A stretch of 64,000 bases of DNA from Streptomyces triculaminicus (lineage in GTDB: Bacteria; Actinomycetota; Actinomycetes; Streptomycetales; Streptomycetaceae), in contig NZ_JAFMOF010000002.1 in assembly GCF_017349075.1 (NCBI RefSeq), positions 1,364,001-1,428,000 of the forward strand, in the 5' to 3' direction. The translations under genes and the position numbers were made by a program. Under the pieces are notes generated by a model. That model was not told the origin of the DNA and made no database searches. It was given only the letters and a program-made list of their open reading frames with translations. Each line of letters begins with the position of its first letter. Within the stretch, counting starts at the first letter, position 1. This document shows, piece after piece, positions 15,651 to 23,456 of this stretch.

Positions 15651-16529
15651 GTGGACAGGCAGGACAGGCAGGACAGGCAGGACAGGCAGGACAGGCAGGA
15701 CAGGCAGGGCTGGTACGACGGGCTGGACCGGCACGACGGACCGGCGCGGCCGGGATGGCGGATCCACGGAATGAGCGTCGAGGGGTACCGCCACCGGCGG
15801 GAGAACATCCCCTGCCAGGACGCCTGGCACTCCGCGGTGGTGGGTCCGCCCGACGCCGCCGTGGTCGTGCTGGCGGTCGCGGACGGCGCCGGCAGCCGCC
15901 CCCACTCCGGACAGGGCGCCAGATTCGCGGTCCAACTGGCGACCACGCACTTCGGGCAGCGCGCCGAGGCACGGCCGCAGACCGCCCAGGAGGTGCACGA
16001 GCTGCTGCTGGACGCCTTCGTGGATGTACGGGAGGAGTTCGTGAGCCGTACGGAGGGAGACCCGGACGACTTCGCGGCCACCCTCACCGTGGTGGTGCTC
16101 GCTCCCACCTGGCTGGGCCATCTCAGCGTCGGCGACGGCTTCGTCGTGGTCCGGTCGGGGGCCGAGGGCGGGGAGCGGCACTTCCATCTGCTGCCTCAGC
16201 CGGACGCCGTCAGCGAGTACAGCAACGAGACCGTCTTCCTCACCTCGACCGACGCCGAGCACTGGGTCCACACCGAGTGCGTCCGCGACGACGGGATCGA
16301 CGGCGTGCTGCTCTCCACGGACGGGCTGACGCAGGCCGCGCTGTCCCGGCCGCCCGGACGGCCGCGCGGCGCCAACGCCTCCTTCGCCTCGGCCGTCCTG
16401 CGTTCCCTCGACAGCCCCGGACCCGATCCGCACGCGGACGACCGGGCGCTGGCCGAACTGCTCCGCTCCGACCGGCTGACGGCCTTCAACGCCGACGACA
16501 AGACGCTGCTGAGGGCGGTGCGGGCATGA
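15651..16529 (+). CDS. PP2C-type Ser/Thr phosphatase of the TerY-P triad
   Basis: About 292 aa from a GTG at 15651. PP2C landmarks: start strand WRIHGMSVEGYRHRRENIPC, metal Asp in VLAVADGAGSRPHSG, core DDFAATLTVVVLAP and LGHLSVGDGFVVV, VLLSTDGLTQA, and the late Asp in NADDKTLL. Because the first PP2C strand begins before the ATG at 15771, the upstream GTG is the better start; it makes residues 2-19 a six-fold Asp-Arg-Gln repeat. The stop overlaps the next gene start as ATGA. It likely opposes the adjacent kinase on shared targets. Confidence 0.87.
   Translation: MDRQDRQDRQDRQDRQDRQGWYDGLDRHDGPARPGWRIHGMSVEGYRHRRENIPCQDAWHSAVVGPPDAAVVVLAVADGAGSRPHSGQGARFAVQLATTHFGQRAEARPQTAQEVHELLLDAFVDVREEFVSRTEGDPDDFAATLTVVVLAPTWLGHLSVGDGFVVVRSGAEGGERHFHLLPQPDAVSEYSNETVFLTSTDAEHWVHTECVRDDGIDGVLLSTDGLTQAALSRPPGRPRGANASFASAVLRSLDSPGPDPHADDRALAELLRSDRLTAFNADDKTLLRAVRA
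15654..15707 (+). repeat. Six perfect 9-bp tandem repeats encoding (Asp-Arg-Gln)6
   Basis: GACAGGCAG is repeated six times without a mismatch directly after the GTG start of the PP2C gene. The 9-bp unit keeps the frame, so copy-number changes would alter only tail length. Confidence 0.9.
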
Positions 16530-17671
16530 GCGGTCGTGTCGTGTTCATCGGCGGCGAGCGCGTCGTGCTCGCCGAGAACCCCCTCAAGAGCGGAGGACAG
16601 GCCGCCGTGTTCGAGGTCGAGGGACAGCCCGGATCCGTCGTCAAGATCTACCACGAGCCGCCCGGGCCCGAGCAGGAACGACGGCTGTGCCGCATGCTGA
16701 CGATGGCGCCGCTGGGCGGCCGGCCCGTGGACTTCACCCAGCAGCCGGAGCTCGCCTGGCCCACCGCGCCGGCGCGCGACCCCGGCGGAGAGTTCGTCGG
16801 CTACGCCATGCGCAAGTTCGGCGAACCCGAGCACGTACAGCTCGTGGCCCTGTTCTCCCGCGCCCAGCGGCTGCGCATGTTCCCCGATCGCGCCGACTGG
16901 AAGTTCCTGCTCGGGGTGAGCTGGAACCTGGCCTTCATGACGGCCCGGATGCACGACGAGGACCTCGTCATCGGCGACTTCTCCAGCAACAACGTCGTCG
17001 TCGACCGGAACGGGTTCATCACCTTCCTCGACTGCGACTCCATCGCCTTCACCGACCCGGTGTCGGGGGAGGCCTTCCCCTGCGAGATGCACACCGCCGA
17101 CTACTCCGCGCCCGAACGGCAGGCGGGCGGCCCGGCCACCCGCGCGAGCGACGACTTCGCGCTGGCGGTGCTGATCTACCAGATCCTCACGGCGGGCAAC
17201 CACCCCTTCGGCGGCGTGCTCCACGACAGCGACTCGCAGGCCACGGTCAAGGACAACATCGCCGCCAGCTGCTCCTACGTCGTACGGCCCGAACGCGTGG
17301 TCATCCCGCGCGGCGTCATCGACCCGAGCGTCCTGCCGCCCGCGCTGCTCGCCCTCGCCCACCGCGCCTTCGGGCTGGGGGTGACCAACCCGCCGGCCCG
17401 GCCCTCCGCGCGGGAATGGCTGGTGGCCCTGACGCAGGAACGGCCGAGCGTACGCACCTGCACGGCCCGCCCGCTCCACAGCTACGGGTCCCACCTGGAC
17501 GCCTGCCCCTGGTGCGCGCGCCTCGCCGCCACCGGCGTGGACACCTTCGGGGCGACACCCCTTCCGGACGGGACACCCGTTCCGGAGCAGGAGTGGGGGC
17601 TGCGAGCGGTGCTGATCGCTGCGGCCGTGATCGTACTGATCCTGGTGGTGGTCGTGCTGACGTACGCCTGA
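16526..17671 (+). CDS. Atypical protein kinase of the TerY-P triad with zinc ribbon and C-terminal membrane anchor
   Basis: A 381-aa protein overlapping the PP2C gene by 4 bp. The kinase fold is divergent: the Lys strand is SVVKIYHEP, the catalytic loop is VIGDFSSNNVVV (Asp and Asn kept, HRD His and Arg lost), and the DFG equivalent is FLDCDS. A zinc ribbon follows at about residues 310-335 (CTARPLHSYGSHLDACPWC: Cys, His, His, Cys, Cys). The last 24 residues are a membrane helix (LIAAAVIVLILVVVVLTYA) after a short linker, making it a tail-anchored kinase. This combination is typical of kinases paired with TerY-type vWA and PP2C proteins. Substrates unknown. Confidence 0.87.
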   Translation: MSGRVVFIGGERVVLAENPLKSGGQAAVFEVEGQPGSVVKIYHEPPGPEQERRLCRMLTMAPLGGRPVDFTQQPELAWPTAPARDPGGEFVGYAMRKFGEPEHVQLVALFSRAQRLRMFPDRADWKFLLGVSWNLAFMTARMHDEDLVIGDFSSNNVVVDRNGFITFLDCDSIAFTDPVSGEAFPCEMHTADYSAPERQAGGPATRASDDFALAVLIYQILTAGNHPFGGVLHDSDSQATVKDNIAASCSYVVRPERVVIPRGVIDPSVLPPALLALAHRAFGLGVTNPPARPSAREWLVALTQERPSVRTCTARPLHSYGSHLDACPWCARLAATGVDTFGATPLPDGTPVPEQEWGLRAVLIAAAVIVLILVVVVLTYA

Positions 17672-17682
17672 GCCGACGACCG

Positions 17683-18807
17683 CTAAGCCGACCGCTCGAC
17701 GAGAAGCATCGCCACGTCGTCCGCCAGGTGGCCGTGGGTGTGCCGGACCAGCTCCTCGTGCAGTTGTTCCAGGTAGTCCTGCGGGGTGTGGGCGCTCACC
17801 CTCTCCATGGCCTCGGCCAGCGGGAAGAAGCCGTTGTCCTGGCCTCGGGCCTCGATCACGCCGTCGGTGTACAGCAGCAGACGGTCACCGGCCGCGAACG
17901 GGTATCTCTCGGCCGTGTCGGGAAGGCCGGTGACGAGGTCCTCCAGGCCCAGGGGCGGCATCGCGGAGGTGGGCGCCAAGGCCAGGACCTTGCCCTGGCG
18001 CAGCACCAGTGGAGGTGGATGCCCCCGGTTGACCACTTCGACGACGGGTCCGTCCGGTACCTGGGCCACCAGGGCGGTGACGAATCCTTCCGTCAGGGAT
18101 TCATGATCGACCGCACCCGGTACGGCGCACTCCCGTCGCAGCGCGGCCACGCAGTGGTGGATCACTTCCACGAGGTCGTCCTCGTAGTGCACGGCCTCCC
18201 GGAACGCGCCCAGCACGGCGGCGGCCGAGCGCACGGCGGGCAGTCCGTTGCCCCGGACGTCCCCCACGATCATGCGGACTCCGTACCGGGTCTGCACGGC
18301 CTCGTACAGATCGCCCCCGATCTGCGCGCCCGTCTCGGCCGCGAGGTACATGCTGGCGGCCTGGACCGGCCCCAGGCGCCGGGGTACGGGCCGCAGGATG
18401 ACGTCCTGCGCGGCGGCGGCGATCCGGCGGATCTGCTCGAGCTCGCTGGACCGGCGCGACTGCACGGCGCTGCTGGTCGTGACGCTGGCGACGGAGACCA
18501 GAAAGAGCGCTATCAGGTTGGTATAGACCTGCTGGCCGCCCCAGGCGTGGTTGTGGGTCGCGGTGATGACGCTGACCAGCAGGGCGACGGCCGCCGCCGA
18601 CAGGGTGCCCTTGGGGCCCATCGTCACCGCGGCCAGCGCGGGCGTCGCCGTGAGGAGCGGGCCCGTGTACAGAAAGTGCGCGGGCGAGAGCTCGATGCCC
18701 ACCACCAGCAAGGCGATCACGAACGGTATGCACTCTGCCGCTGTGAAGAGGCGCCGGCTGAGGACGCCCGTTCCCGGCCGAGGAGGTGAGCGGAGGGGCC
18801 ACCGCAT
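17683..18807 (-). CDS. Membrane SpoIIE-type PP2C phosphatase
   Basis: A 374-aa protein from the ATG at 18807. About four N-terminal membrane helices (CIPFVIALLVVGIELSP, LTATPALAAVTMG, LSAAAVALLVSVITATH, LIALFLVSVASVTTSS) are followed by a short coiled segment (RSSELEQIRRIAAAAQDVI) and a SpoIIE/RsbU domain: GAQIGGDLYEA with metal Asp, VGDVRGNGLPA, VVNRGHPPPLV, LLLYTDGVIEARG and ADDVAMLLV. Such phosphatases usually dephosphorylate anti-anti-sigma factors. It is convergent with the triad kinase, 11 bp apart, with no visible terminator between. No anti-sigma partner is in the window. Confidence 0.92.
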   Translation of the reverse strand: MRWPLRSPPRPGTGVLSRRLFTAAECIPFVIALLVVGIELSPAHFLYTGPLLTATPALAAVTMGPKGTLSAAAVALLVSVITATHNHAWGGQQVYTNLIALFLVSVASVTTSSAVQSRRSSELEQIRRIAAAAQDVILRPVPRRLGPVQAASMYLAAETGAQIGGDLYEAVQTRYGVRMIVGDVRGNGLPAVRSAAAVLGAFREAVHYEDDLVEVIHHCVAALRRECAVPGAVDHESLTEGFVTALVAQVPDGPVVEVVNRGHPPPLVLRQGKVLALAPTSAMPPLGLEDLVTGLPDTAERYPFAAGDRLLLYTDGVIEARGQDNGFFPLAEAMERVSAHTPQDYLEQLHEELVRHTHGHLADDVAMLLVERSA

Positions 18808-18896
18808 GCTTACAGGTTCCCCCGAACAGCCTCGATGTTCCACTCGTCGCTCCCGGACCCCGGGGTGCGTCGGTCACCAGGGCGGTACGGACGTCC

Positions 18897-19082
18897 TCAC
18901 CGCTGCCCGGCCCGGGTACGGGCGGCCTCCGCCAGGCGCCGGGTCGCCGCCACGTCGTTGCGGGAATCGGTCGCGCAGTGCACCACCACCCCCGCATCCG
19001 CCGGGGCGGCGTCGAGGCCCGTGCCGTCGGCGAGCGCGGGTGCTTCCGGCCGGACGCGGGGTCGGTCGCCCGGCCCCGACAA
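18897..19082 (-). pseudogene. Remnant of an NmrA-like SDR (NAD(P)-binding) gene
   Basis: The 61-residue reverse-strand frame contains TGLDAAPADAGVVVHCATDS followed by RNDVAATRRLAEAARTRAG. This closely follows the beta4 strand and helix of atypical SDR/NmrA-like proteins, where VVHCATS precedes DVxATRRLVEAA. The Rossmann GxxGxxG part before it and the rest after it are missing. I read it as a decayed internal fragment. The match is by eye only. Confidence 0.5.
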
Positions 19083-19122
19083 TGAGGCGCCTTTTCGGCT
19101 GCGATCACGCCAACTCCATTGG

Positions 19123-19128
19123 TATAAT
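19123..19128 (+). promoter_or_regulatory. Perfect TATAAT -10 element of the lipoprotein gene
   Basis: A consensus -10 hexamer preceded by TTGG, about 95 bp upstream of the ATG at 19224. The nonamer GCGATCACG occurs on both sides (19101-19109 and 19142-19150), 41 bp apart, which is about four helical turns. No clear -35 is seen. Confidence 0.5.
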
Positions 19129-19223
19129 CGTGAATTACCGCGCGATCACGTTCAGAGACGGCGGCTTGCGGGCGCCCCTTCGGCGATGGTGCGGCAATCG
19201 ACGCTGCTGTCCGGGGGAATCGC

Positions 19224-19799
19224 ATGCGTTCTCAGACATCCTGTGCCCGATTCGTCTCCAGTTCGATAGTGGGCCTGCTCCTGCTGATGGGTTCGAGCGC
19301 CTGTGGATCCGGAGACTCGAAAGCGAGCGGTTCCGCGGACGTGTCACGTTCCTCAGCCGCCAAGGGTTCTGTCGGCACATCAGCTCCCGACGGCACCTCG
19401 GGCTCTGTCGGCACGTCCGGCTCCGTGGCCGCAACGGTTTCCGGTGGCGTCCCGGGATTTTCCGGTGCGTCGGGTTCTCGTGGTTCGTCGGGCTCCGGCA
19501 GCGCCGCGGACCCCTCGGTGCCCCCACAGGTGGTGGGAGTCTGGTGCGGCGGGCGTAATGACGCCCCCGAAGGGCACTGGACCTACGCCTTCACCAGGGA
19601 CGGCAGGTTCGCCATGCAGAACGCGCGGATCGGCAGCCTTTCCGGTTATGTCGTCGCCTCGGGGCACGTCATGGAATTCCATTCCACCGGTCTCAAGGCT
19701 CCCGTCGCCTCGACGTGGGAGGTGAGGGCGGACCCTGTCGTCGGGGACATGCTGTTCCTCGACGGATTCAGCTACGTCCGTGGCAGCTGCACTTCGTGA
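19224..19799 (+). CDS. Secreted lipoprotein of unknown function
   Basis: A 191-aa protein with a type II signal peptide: basic N-region, core SSIVGLLLLMGSSAC and lipobox Cys27, so it should be anchored to the outer face of the membrane. A long Ser/Gly/Thr linker (about residues 30-95, with GTSGSVGTSGSV-type repeats) lifts a C-terminal domain of about 95 residues off the membrane. That domain (VVGVWCGGRNDAPEGHWTYA, DGRFAMQNARIGSLSGYVV) has a lipocalin-like or small beta-barrel look with two Cys. I do not recognise the family. It ends 58 bp from the convergent ligase gene. Confidence 0.8.
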   Translation: MRSQTSCARFVSSSIVGLLLLMGSSACGSGDSKASGSADVSRSSAAKGSVGTSAPDGTSGSVGTSGSVAATVSGGVPGFSGASGSRGSSGSGSAADPSVPPQVVGVWCGGRNDAPEGHWTYAFTRDGRFAMQNARIGSLSGYVVASGHVMEFHSTGLKAPVASTWEVRADPVVGDMLFLDGFSYVRGSCTS

Positions 19800-19856
19800 A
19801 CCGCCTTTCCCCGCCCCGTCGCCCGGCGCCGCATCGAGTCCGCCCCGCCGTCCGCG

Positions 19857-21392
19857 TCAGCCGCCCAGTGTCCTGCGCAGCAGTTCCTTGTCGGGCTTGC
19901 CCGCCGAGGTGAGAGGGATGTCGGGCAGGAGGTGGAGGGCCTCGGGTGCGTACATGGGGCCCTTGTGGGTGGTGACGAAGGAGCGGATCTGCTCGAGGCC
20001 GGGGGCGTGGCCGTCCCGGGGGACGACGGCGGCGTGGACGTGCTCGCCGGCGTCGGCGTCCCGGGTGCCGAAGACCGCGCACCGGGCGACGGCGGGGTGG
20101 GAGAGGAGAAGCTCCTCGAGCTCGGTGGGGTGGACGTGGCCGCCCACCACGATGATCAGGTCCTTGAGGCGGTCGACGACGAAGAGGTAGCCGTCGTCGT
20201 CGAGGTAGCCGATGTCCCCGGTGCGCAGCCATCCGTCCCGCAGGACCTCGGCGGTGAGGTCGGGGCGCTTCCAGTAGCCGGGCATGACGCCGGGGGAGCG
20301 CACCTGGATCTCGCCTTCCGCGCCGGGCGGCAGGGTCCGGCCGCCGACGTCGCGGATGGCGACCTCGACCCAGGGCAGTGGGCGGCCGGTGGTGACCCGG
20401 CCTCCGCGCCCGGTCACCGTGTGCTCGTGCGGGCGTGCTTCGGCGATGGCGGGGACCTCCGTCTGGCCGTACCAGCCGTAGAGGATCGGGCCGAAGACGT
20501 CGACGGCCTGGCGCAGGCGGGTGGCGGAGGCGGGGGAGCCGCCGTAGGTGATCCGGGTGAGGCTCGACAAGTCGGTGCCGGCCAGCGCGGGGTGGTCGAG
20601 CAGCCGGTGGAGCAGAGGCGGCAGGAGCCACATGTGGGTGATCCGTTCCTGTTCGATCGTCGCGAGGACGTCGCCGGGGTCGAAGCCGTGCCTCAGGACG
20701 GCGGAGCCGCCCTGGCACAGGGTCTTGTCGGTGAGGGGGCCGGAGAGCCGGGCGAGCGGTGTGCAGGCGAGGTAGCGGGGCGGGTCGCCCGCGTCGGGGA
20801 GCGGGTGGTCCAGGCCCCGGCTGTAGGGGCCATGGGTCGTACGGATCCCCTTGGGGATACCCGTGGTGCCGCCGGTGAACGCGATGGACAGGTCGTCCTC
20901 GGGGCGGACCCCGGACGTGAACGAGAGCGCCTCGTGCCGGGAGGAGACCGCCAGGGCGTCCTCGCCGAACGGGCCGGGCCCCAGGCCCAGTACGACGGGA
21001 GGCTCGACCAGGGACAGCAGCTCCTTCGCGGCCGCGTGCCGGGTGGAGTCGACGAGCAGCATCGTGGTCTCGACGGTCCGCACGATGCGCGCGAGCACCG
21101 CAGGGGCCATCCCCTCGTAGAGGTGGACCACGCGGGCGCCGGCGACGTGGGCCGCGTAGCGTCCGACGAGGGCTTCGGGGGTGTTGCCGGTGAGCAGGGC
21201 GACGGTCGCGCCGCGGCCGGCTCCCCGTCCGGCCAGTTCCCTGGCCATCCGGTACGTGCTGTCGCGCAGCTCGCCCGCCGTGACCCGCCGCCCGTCGGCG
21301 GCGGTCAGCACGGGCCGGCCGGGGTCGCGCGAGAGCGCGTCGAGGATCGCCGTGGGGTAGCTGACGAAAGGGGCGGAGTGGTCTTGGCTCAT
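19857..21392 (-). CDS. AMP-forming acyl-CoA ligase (ANL superfamily)
   Basis: A 511-aa adenylating enzyme that activates a carboxylic acid to acyl-AMP and then acyl-CoA. Motifs in order: P-loop-like AFTGGTTGIPKG, YGGSPAS, YGWYGQTEVP (A5), GWLRTGDIGYLDDDGYLF (A7), DRLKDLIIVVGGHVHPTELE (A8) and the C-terminal Lys in TSAGKPDKELLRR. Length and motifs fit long- or medium-chain fatty acid or aryl-CoA ligases. It is the third gene after psuG and the PfkB kinase on the same strand, 44 bp after the kinase stop, with AAGGAG nine bases before the ATG. The acid cannot be named. Confidence 0.88.
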   Translation of the reverse strand: MSQDHSAPFVSYPTAILDALSRDPGRPVLTAADGRRVTAGELRDSTYRMARELAGRGAGRGATVALLTGNTPEALVGRYAAHVAGARVVHLYEGMAPAVLARIVRTVETTMLLVDSTRHAAAKELLSLVEPPVVLGLGPGPFGEDALAVSSRHEALSFTSGVRPEDDLSIAFTGGTTGIPKGIRTTHGPYSRGLDHPLPDAGDPPRYLACTPLARLSGPLTDKTLCQGGSAVLRHGFDPGDVLATIEQERITHMWLLPPLLHRLLDHPALAGTDLSSLTRITYGGSPASATRLRQAVDVFGPILYGWYGQTEVPAIAEARPHEHTVTGRGGRVTTGRPLPWVEVAIRDVGGRTLPPGAEGEIQVRSPGVMPGYWKRPDLTAEVLRDGWLRTGDIGYLDDDGYLFVVDRLKDLIIVVGGHVHPTELEELLLSHPAVARCAVFGTRDADAGEHVHAAVVPRDGHAPGLEQIRSFVTTHKGPMYAPEALHLLPDIPLTSAGKPDKELLRRTLGG

Positions 21393-21436
21393 GTTCGGCT
21401 CTCCTTGGAGGAGTTGGCGGAACGGATCCGGCGCGC

Positions 21437-22345
21437 CTAGGCGGGGATGTGGGGGCGGGCGCCGATGAGGGTGACGGCTCGGGCGCCGGCGCGGCAGCCG
21501 TGGCGCGCGGCCGCGGCCGGGTCGTGTCCTGCCAGGCGGGCCGCGAGGAAGGCCCCGGTGAAGGCGTCGCCCGCGCCGGTGGTGTCCACGGCGGTGGCGG
21601 GCTCGGCCGGAACCCTGGCGGTGACCGCGCCGGACGCGGCGACCAGAGCCCCTCGCGGGCCCTGTGTGCAGACCACCAGCGGGAAGTGGCGGCTGAGCTT
21701 GGCCGCGGCGTCCGCCGGGTCCGGCAGACCGGTCAGGAGCGCGGCTTCGTCGTGGTTGGGCAGCAGGACGTCCGCCCCCGCCAGGGCCGTGAGGAAACGG
21801 TCCACCCCGTAACGGGCGATGAAGCCGGCGGAGGCCGGGTCGACGCTCACCGGCACGGAACGGGCGCGGGCAGCCTCCATCGCCAGCCGGGCGGCCGTGC
21901 GGCTCGCGTCGGCGAAGAAGAGGTAGCCGGAGACGTGTAGATGGCCGACGCCGGTGAGGAGGTCGTCACTGCAGTCGGCGGCCGACAGGCGCAGCACCGC
22001 TCCGCTGTCGGTGAGGAACGTCCGTTCGCCGTCCGCGCCGACCAGGCAGATGACCGTGCCCGTGGGGGCGTCGGGGTCGGTCACCAGGTGGGGCCGGACG
22101 CCGGCCGCGCGCAGGGCGCGGTCGTGCCGGTCCGCCGCGTCCACGCCGACCCGGGCCAGGAGGCGTACGTCCTGGACGCCTGAGTACGCGGCCCAGCAGG
22201 CCACGTTGGCGCCGGCGCCGCCCGGGAGGGTGACGATCCGGGCCGCCGTGTCGGTCGCGGGGGCGAGCGGGGTGCGGTGACGGGCGAGGACGTCGGTGAC
22301 CACGTCGCCGACGACGAGCAGCGCCGTACCGCCGGCGCCGGTCAT
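21437..22345 (-). CDS. PfkB-family kinase, probable pseudouridine kinase
   Basis: A 302-aa ribokinase-fold enzyme. Visible motifs: LPGGAGANVACWAAY (PfkB signature 1), anion-hole and catalytic base region DTTGAGDAFTGAFLAA (signature 2), plus VGADGERTFLTDSG and VLLPNHDEAALLTG. Its ATG overlaps the psuG stop as ATGA, indicating translational coupling. In the pseudouridine breakdown pathway PsuK phosphorylates pseudouridine to its 5'-phosphate, which PsuG splits to uracil and ribose 5-phosphate. The neighbour makes pseudouridine the best substrate guess; sequence alone shows only a PfkB nucleoside/sugar kinase. Confidence 0.85.
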   Translation of the reverse strand: MTGAGGTALLVVGDVVTDVLARHRTPLAPATDTAARIVTLPGGAGANVACWAAYSGVQDVRLLARVGVDAADRHDRALRAAGVRPHLVTDPDAPTGTVICLVGADGERTFLTDSGAVLRLSAADCSDDLLTGVGHLHVSGYLFFADASRTAARLAMEAARARSVPVSVDPASAGFIARYGVDRFLTALAGADVLLPNHDEAALLTGLPDPADAAAKLSRHFPLVVCTQGPRGALVAASGAVTARVPAEPATAVDTTGAGDAFTGAFLAARLAGHDPAAAARHGCRAGARAVTLIGARPHIPA

Positions 22346-23271
22346 GAGGCGTACGCCACGGCGATCTCGGCCGCCAGCCGTACGTTGCCCCGCACCGCGG
22401 CCACGTTGGCCTCCAGGGAAGCGCCGTCGGTGTGCCGGACGAGGTAGTCCAGGAGGAAGGGCGTGACCGCCTGGCCCGTCACGCCGTCCCGCGCACACGC
22501 CTCCAGCGCCTGGGCCAGCACCCGGTCGTGCAGCACCGGGTCCAGTTGCTGCGCCGGGGGCACGGGGTTCGCGACGATCAGAGCCGAGGGCGGACCGTCG
22601 AGCGCGTCCTGGGCGCGCAGGACGCCGGCCACCTCCGCCGCCGTCCCGGCCGTCCAGTCGACCGGCTCGCCGGAACCGCTGAGATAGAAGCCGGGGAACT
22701 CCGTGGTCCGGAAGCCCAGCACGCCGATGCCGAGCGTCTCCAGACGCTGCAGGGTCGCGGGTACGTCCAGGACCGACTTCACCCCCGCGCAGACCACCGC
22801 GATCCGCACCTTCGCCAGCAGGTGCAGGTCCGCCGACTCGTCCTGGCACTGTTCCCACTGACGGTGGACGCCGCCCAGGCCGCCCGTCGCGAAGACGCGG
22901 ATACCGGCCCGCGCGGCGAGGAGGGCGGTGGCGGACACCGTCGTCGCCCCGCTCGCTTTCGCCGCCACCGCCGGGGCCAGGTCCCGGTGCCCCAGCTTGC
23001 GGAAGCCGTCCTCGCCGGCCACGCGCGCCAACCGCGCCGCGTCCAGGCCGACGTGGGGGCGCCCGTCCAGCACCGCGATGGTCGCGGGAACGGCGCCGCC
23101 GGCCCGTACGAGGCCCTCCAGCTCCTCCGCCACCCGCAGATTCCGGGGCCGGGGCAGGCCGTGGGCGATGATCGTCGACTCCAGGGCGACCACCGGTCGG
23201 CCACGGTCCAGTGCCTGCCGCACCTCGTCCGACACGACCAGCAGCCGATCTTCTGACGCCTCCGACACCAC
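22342..23271 (-). CDS. psuG: Pseudouridine-5'-phosphate glycosidase
   Basis: A 309-aa enzyme that reversibly cleaves the C-C bond of pseudouridine 5'-phosphate to uracil and ribose 5-phosphate. Strongly conserved blocks are present: ALESTIIAHGLPRPRN with the catalytic Glu, IAVLDGRPHVGL, RKLGHRDLAPAV, TTVSATALLAARAGIRVFAT, TGGLGGVHR, VVCAGVKSVLD, TLETLG-type ERLETLGIGVLGF, and the C-terminal GQAVTPFLLDYL with SLEANVAAVRGN. Length fits the family. It is the first gene of the operon psuG - PfkB kinase - acyl-CoA ligase. Confidence 0.95.
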   Translation of the reverse strand: MVSEASEDRLLVVSDEVRQALDRGRPVVALESTIIAHGLPRPRNLRVAEELEGLVRAGGAVPATIAVLDGRPHVGLDAARLARVAGEDGFRKLGHRDLAPAVAAKASGATTVSATALLAARAGIRVFATGGLGGVHRQWEQCQDESADLHLLAKVRIAVVCAGVKSVLDVPATLQRLETLGIGVLGFRTTEFPGFYLSGSGEPVDWTAGTAAEVAGVLRAQDALDGPPSALIVANPVPPAQQLDPVLHDRVLAQALEACARDGVTGQAVTPFLLDYLVRHTDGASLEANVAAVRGNVRLAAEIAVAYAS

Positions 23272-23381
23272 AGGCCCCTCCCATCACGCCCAGCACGACG
23301 CCGCTCACCGGATCCCCGATGCCCAGAGCCGTTCCCCGAACCATGACATCGGAAGCCTTCGCACGACGACGAGTGGCCGTG

Positions 23382-23412
23382 AGGCCGCCGCTTCCCCCCG
23401 AAGCGGCGGCCT
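23382..23412 (-). terminator. Hairpin downstream of the SDR gene
   Basis: Perfect 13-bp stem (AGGCCGCCGCTTC / GAAGCGGCGGCCT) with a 5-nt loop. It lies 45 bp past the reverse-strand SDR stop and separates that gene from psuG. Confidence 0.8.
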
Positions 23413-23456
23413 GTTCGGCGTGGTGGTCCCGACTCCGGGGCGGGCGGTGGCTCGCC

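Larger units (their letters stand above)
18808..19223. other. 416-bp intergenic region with gene remnant and AT-rich promoter
   Basis: Contains a reverse-strand SDR remnant (18897-19082) and then an AT-richer stretch with a perfect TATAAT. Otherwise no gene is seen. Confidence 0.7.

Noticed and set aside
14867..17671. Tellurite-resistance operon
   Set aside because: The triad is TerY-P-like, but no TerB, TerC, TerD or TerE gene is in the window, so tellurite resistance is not supported.
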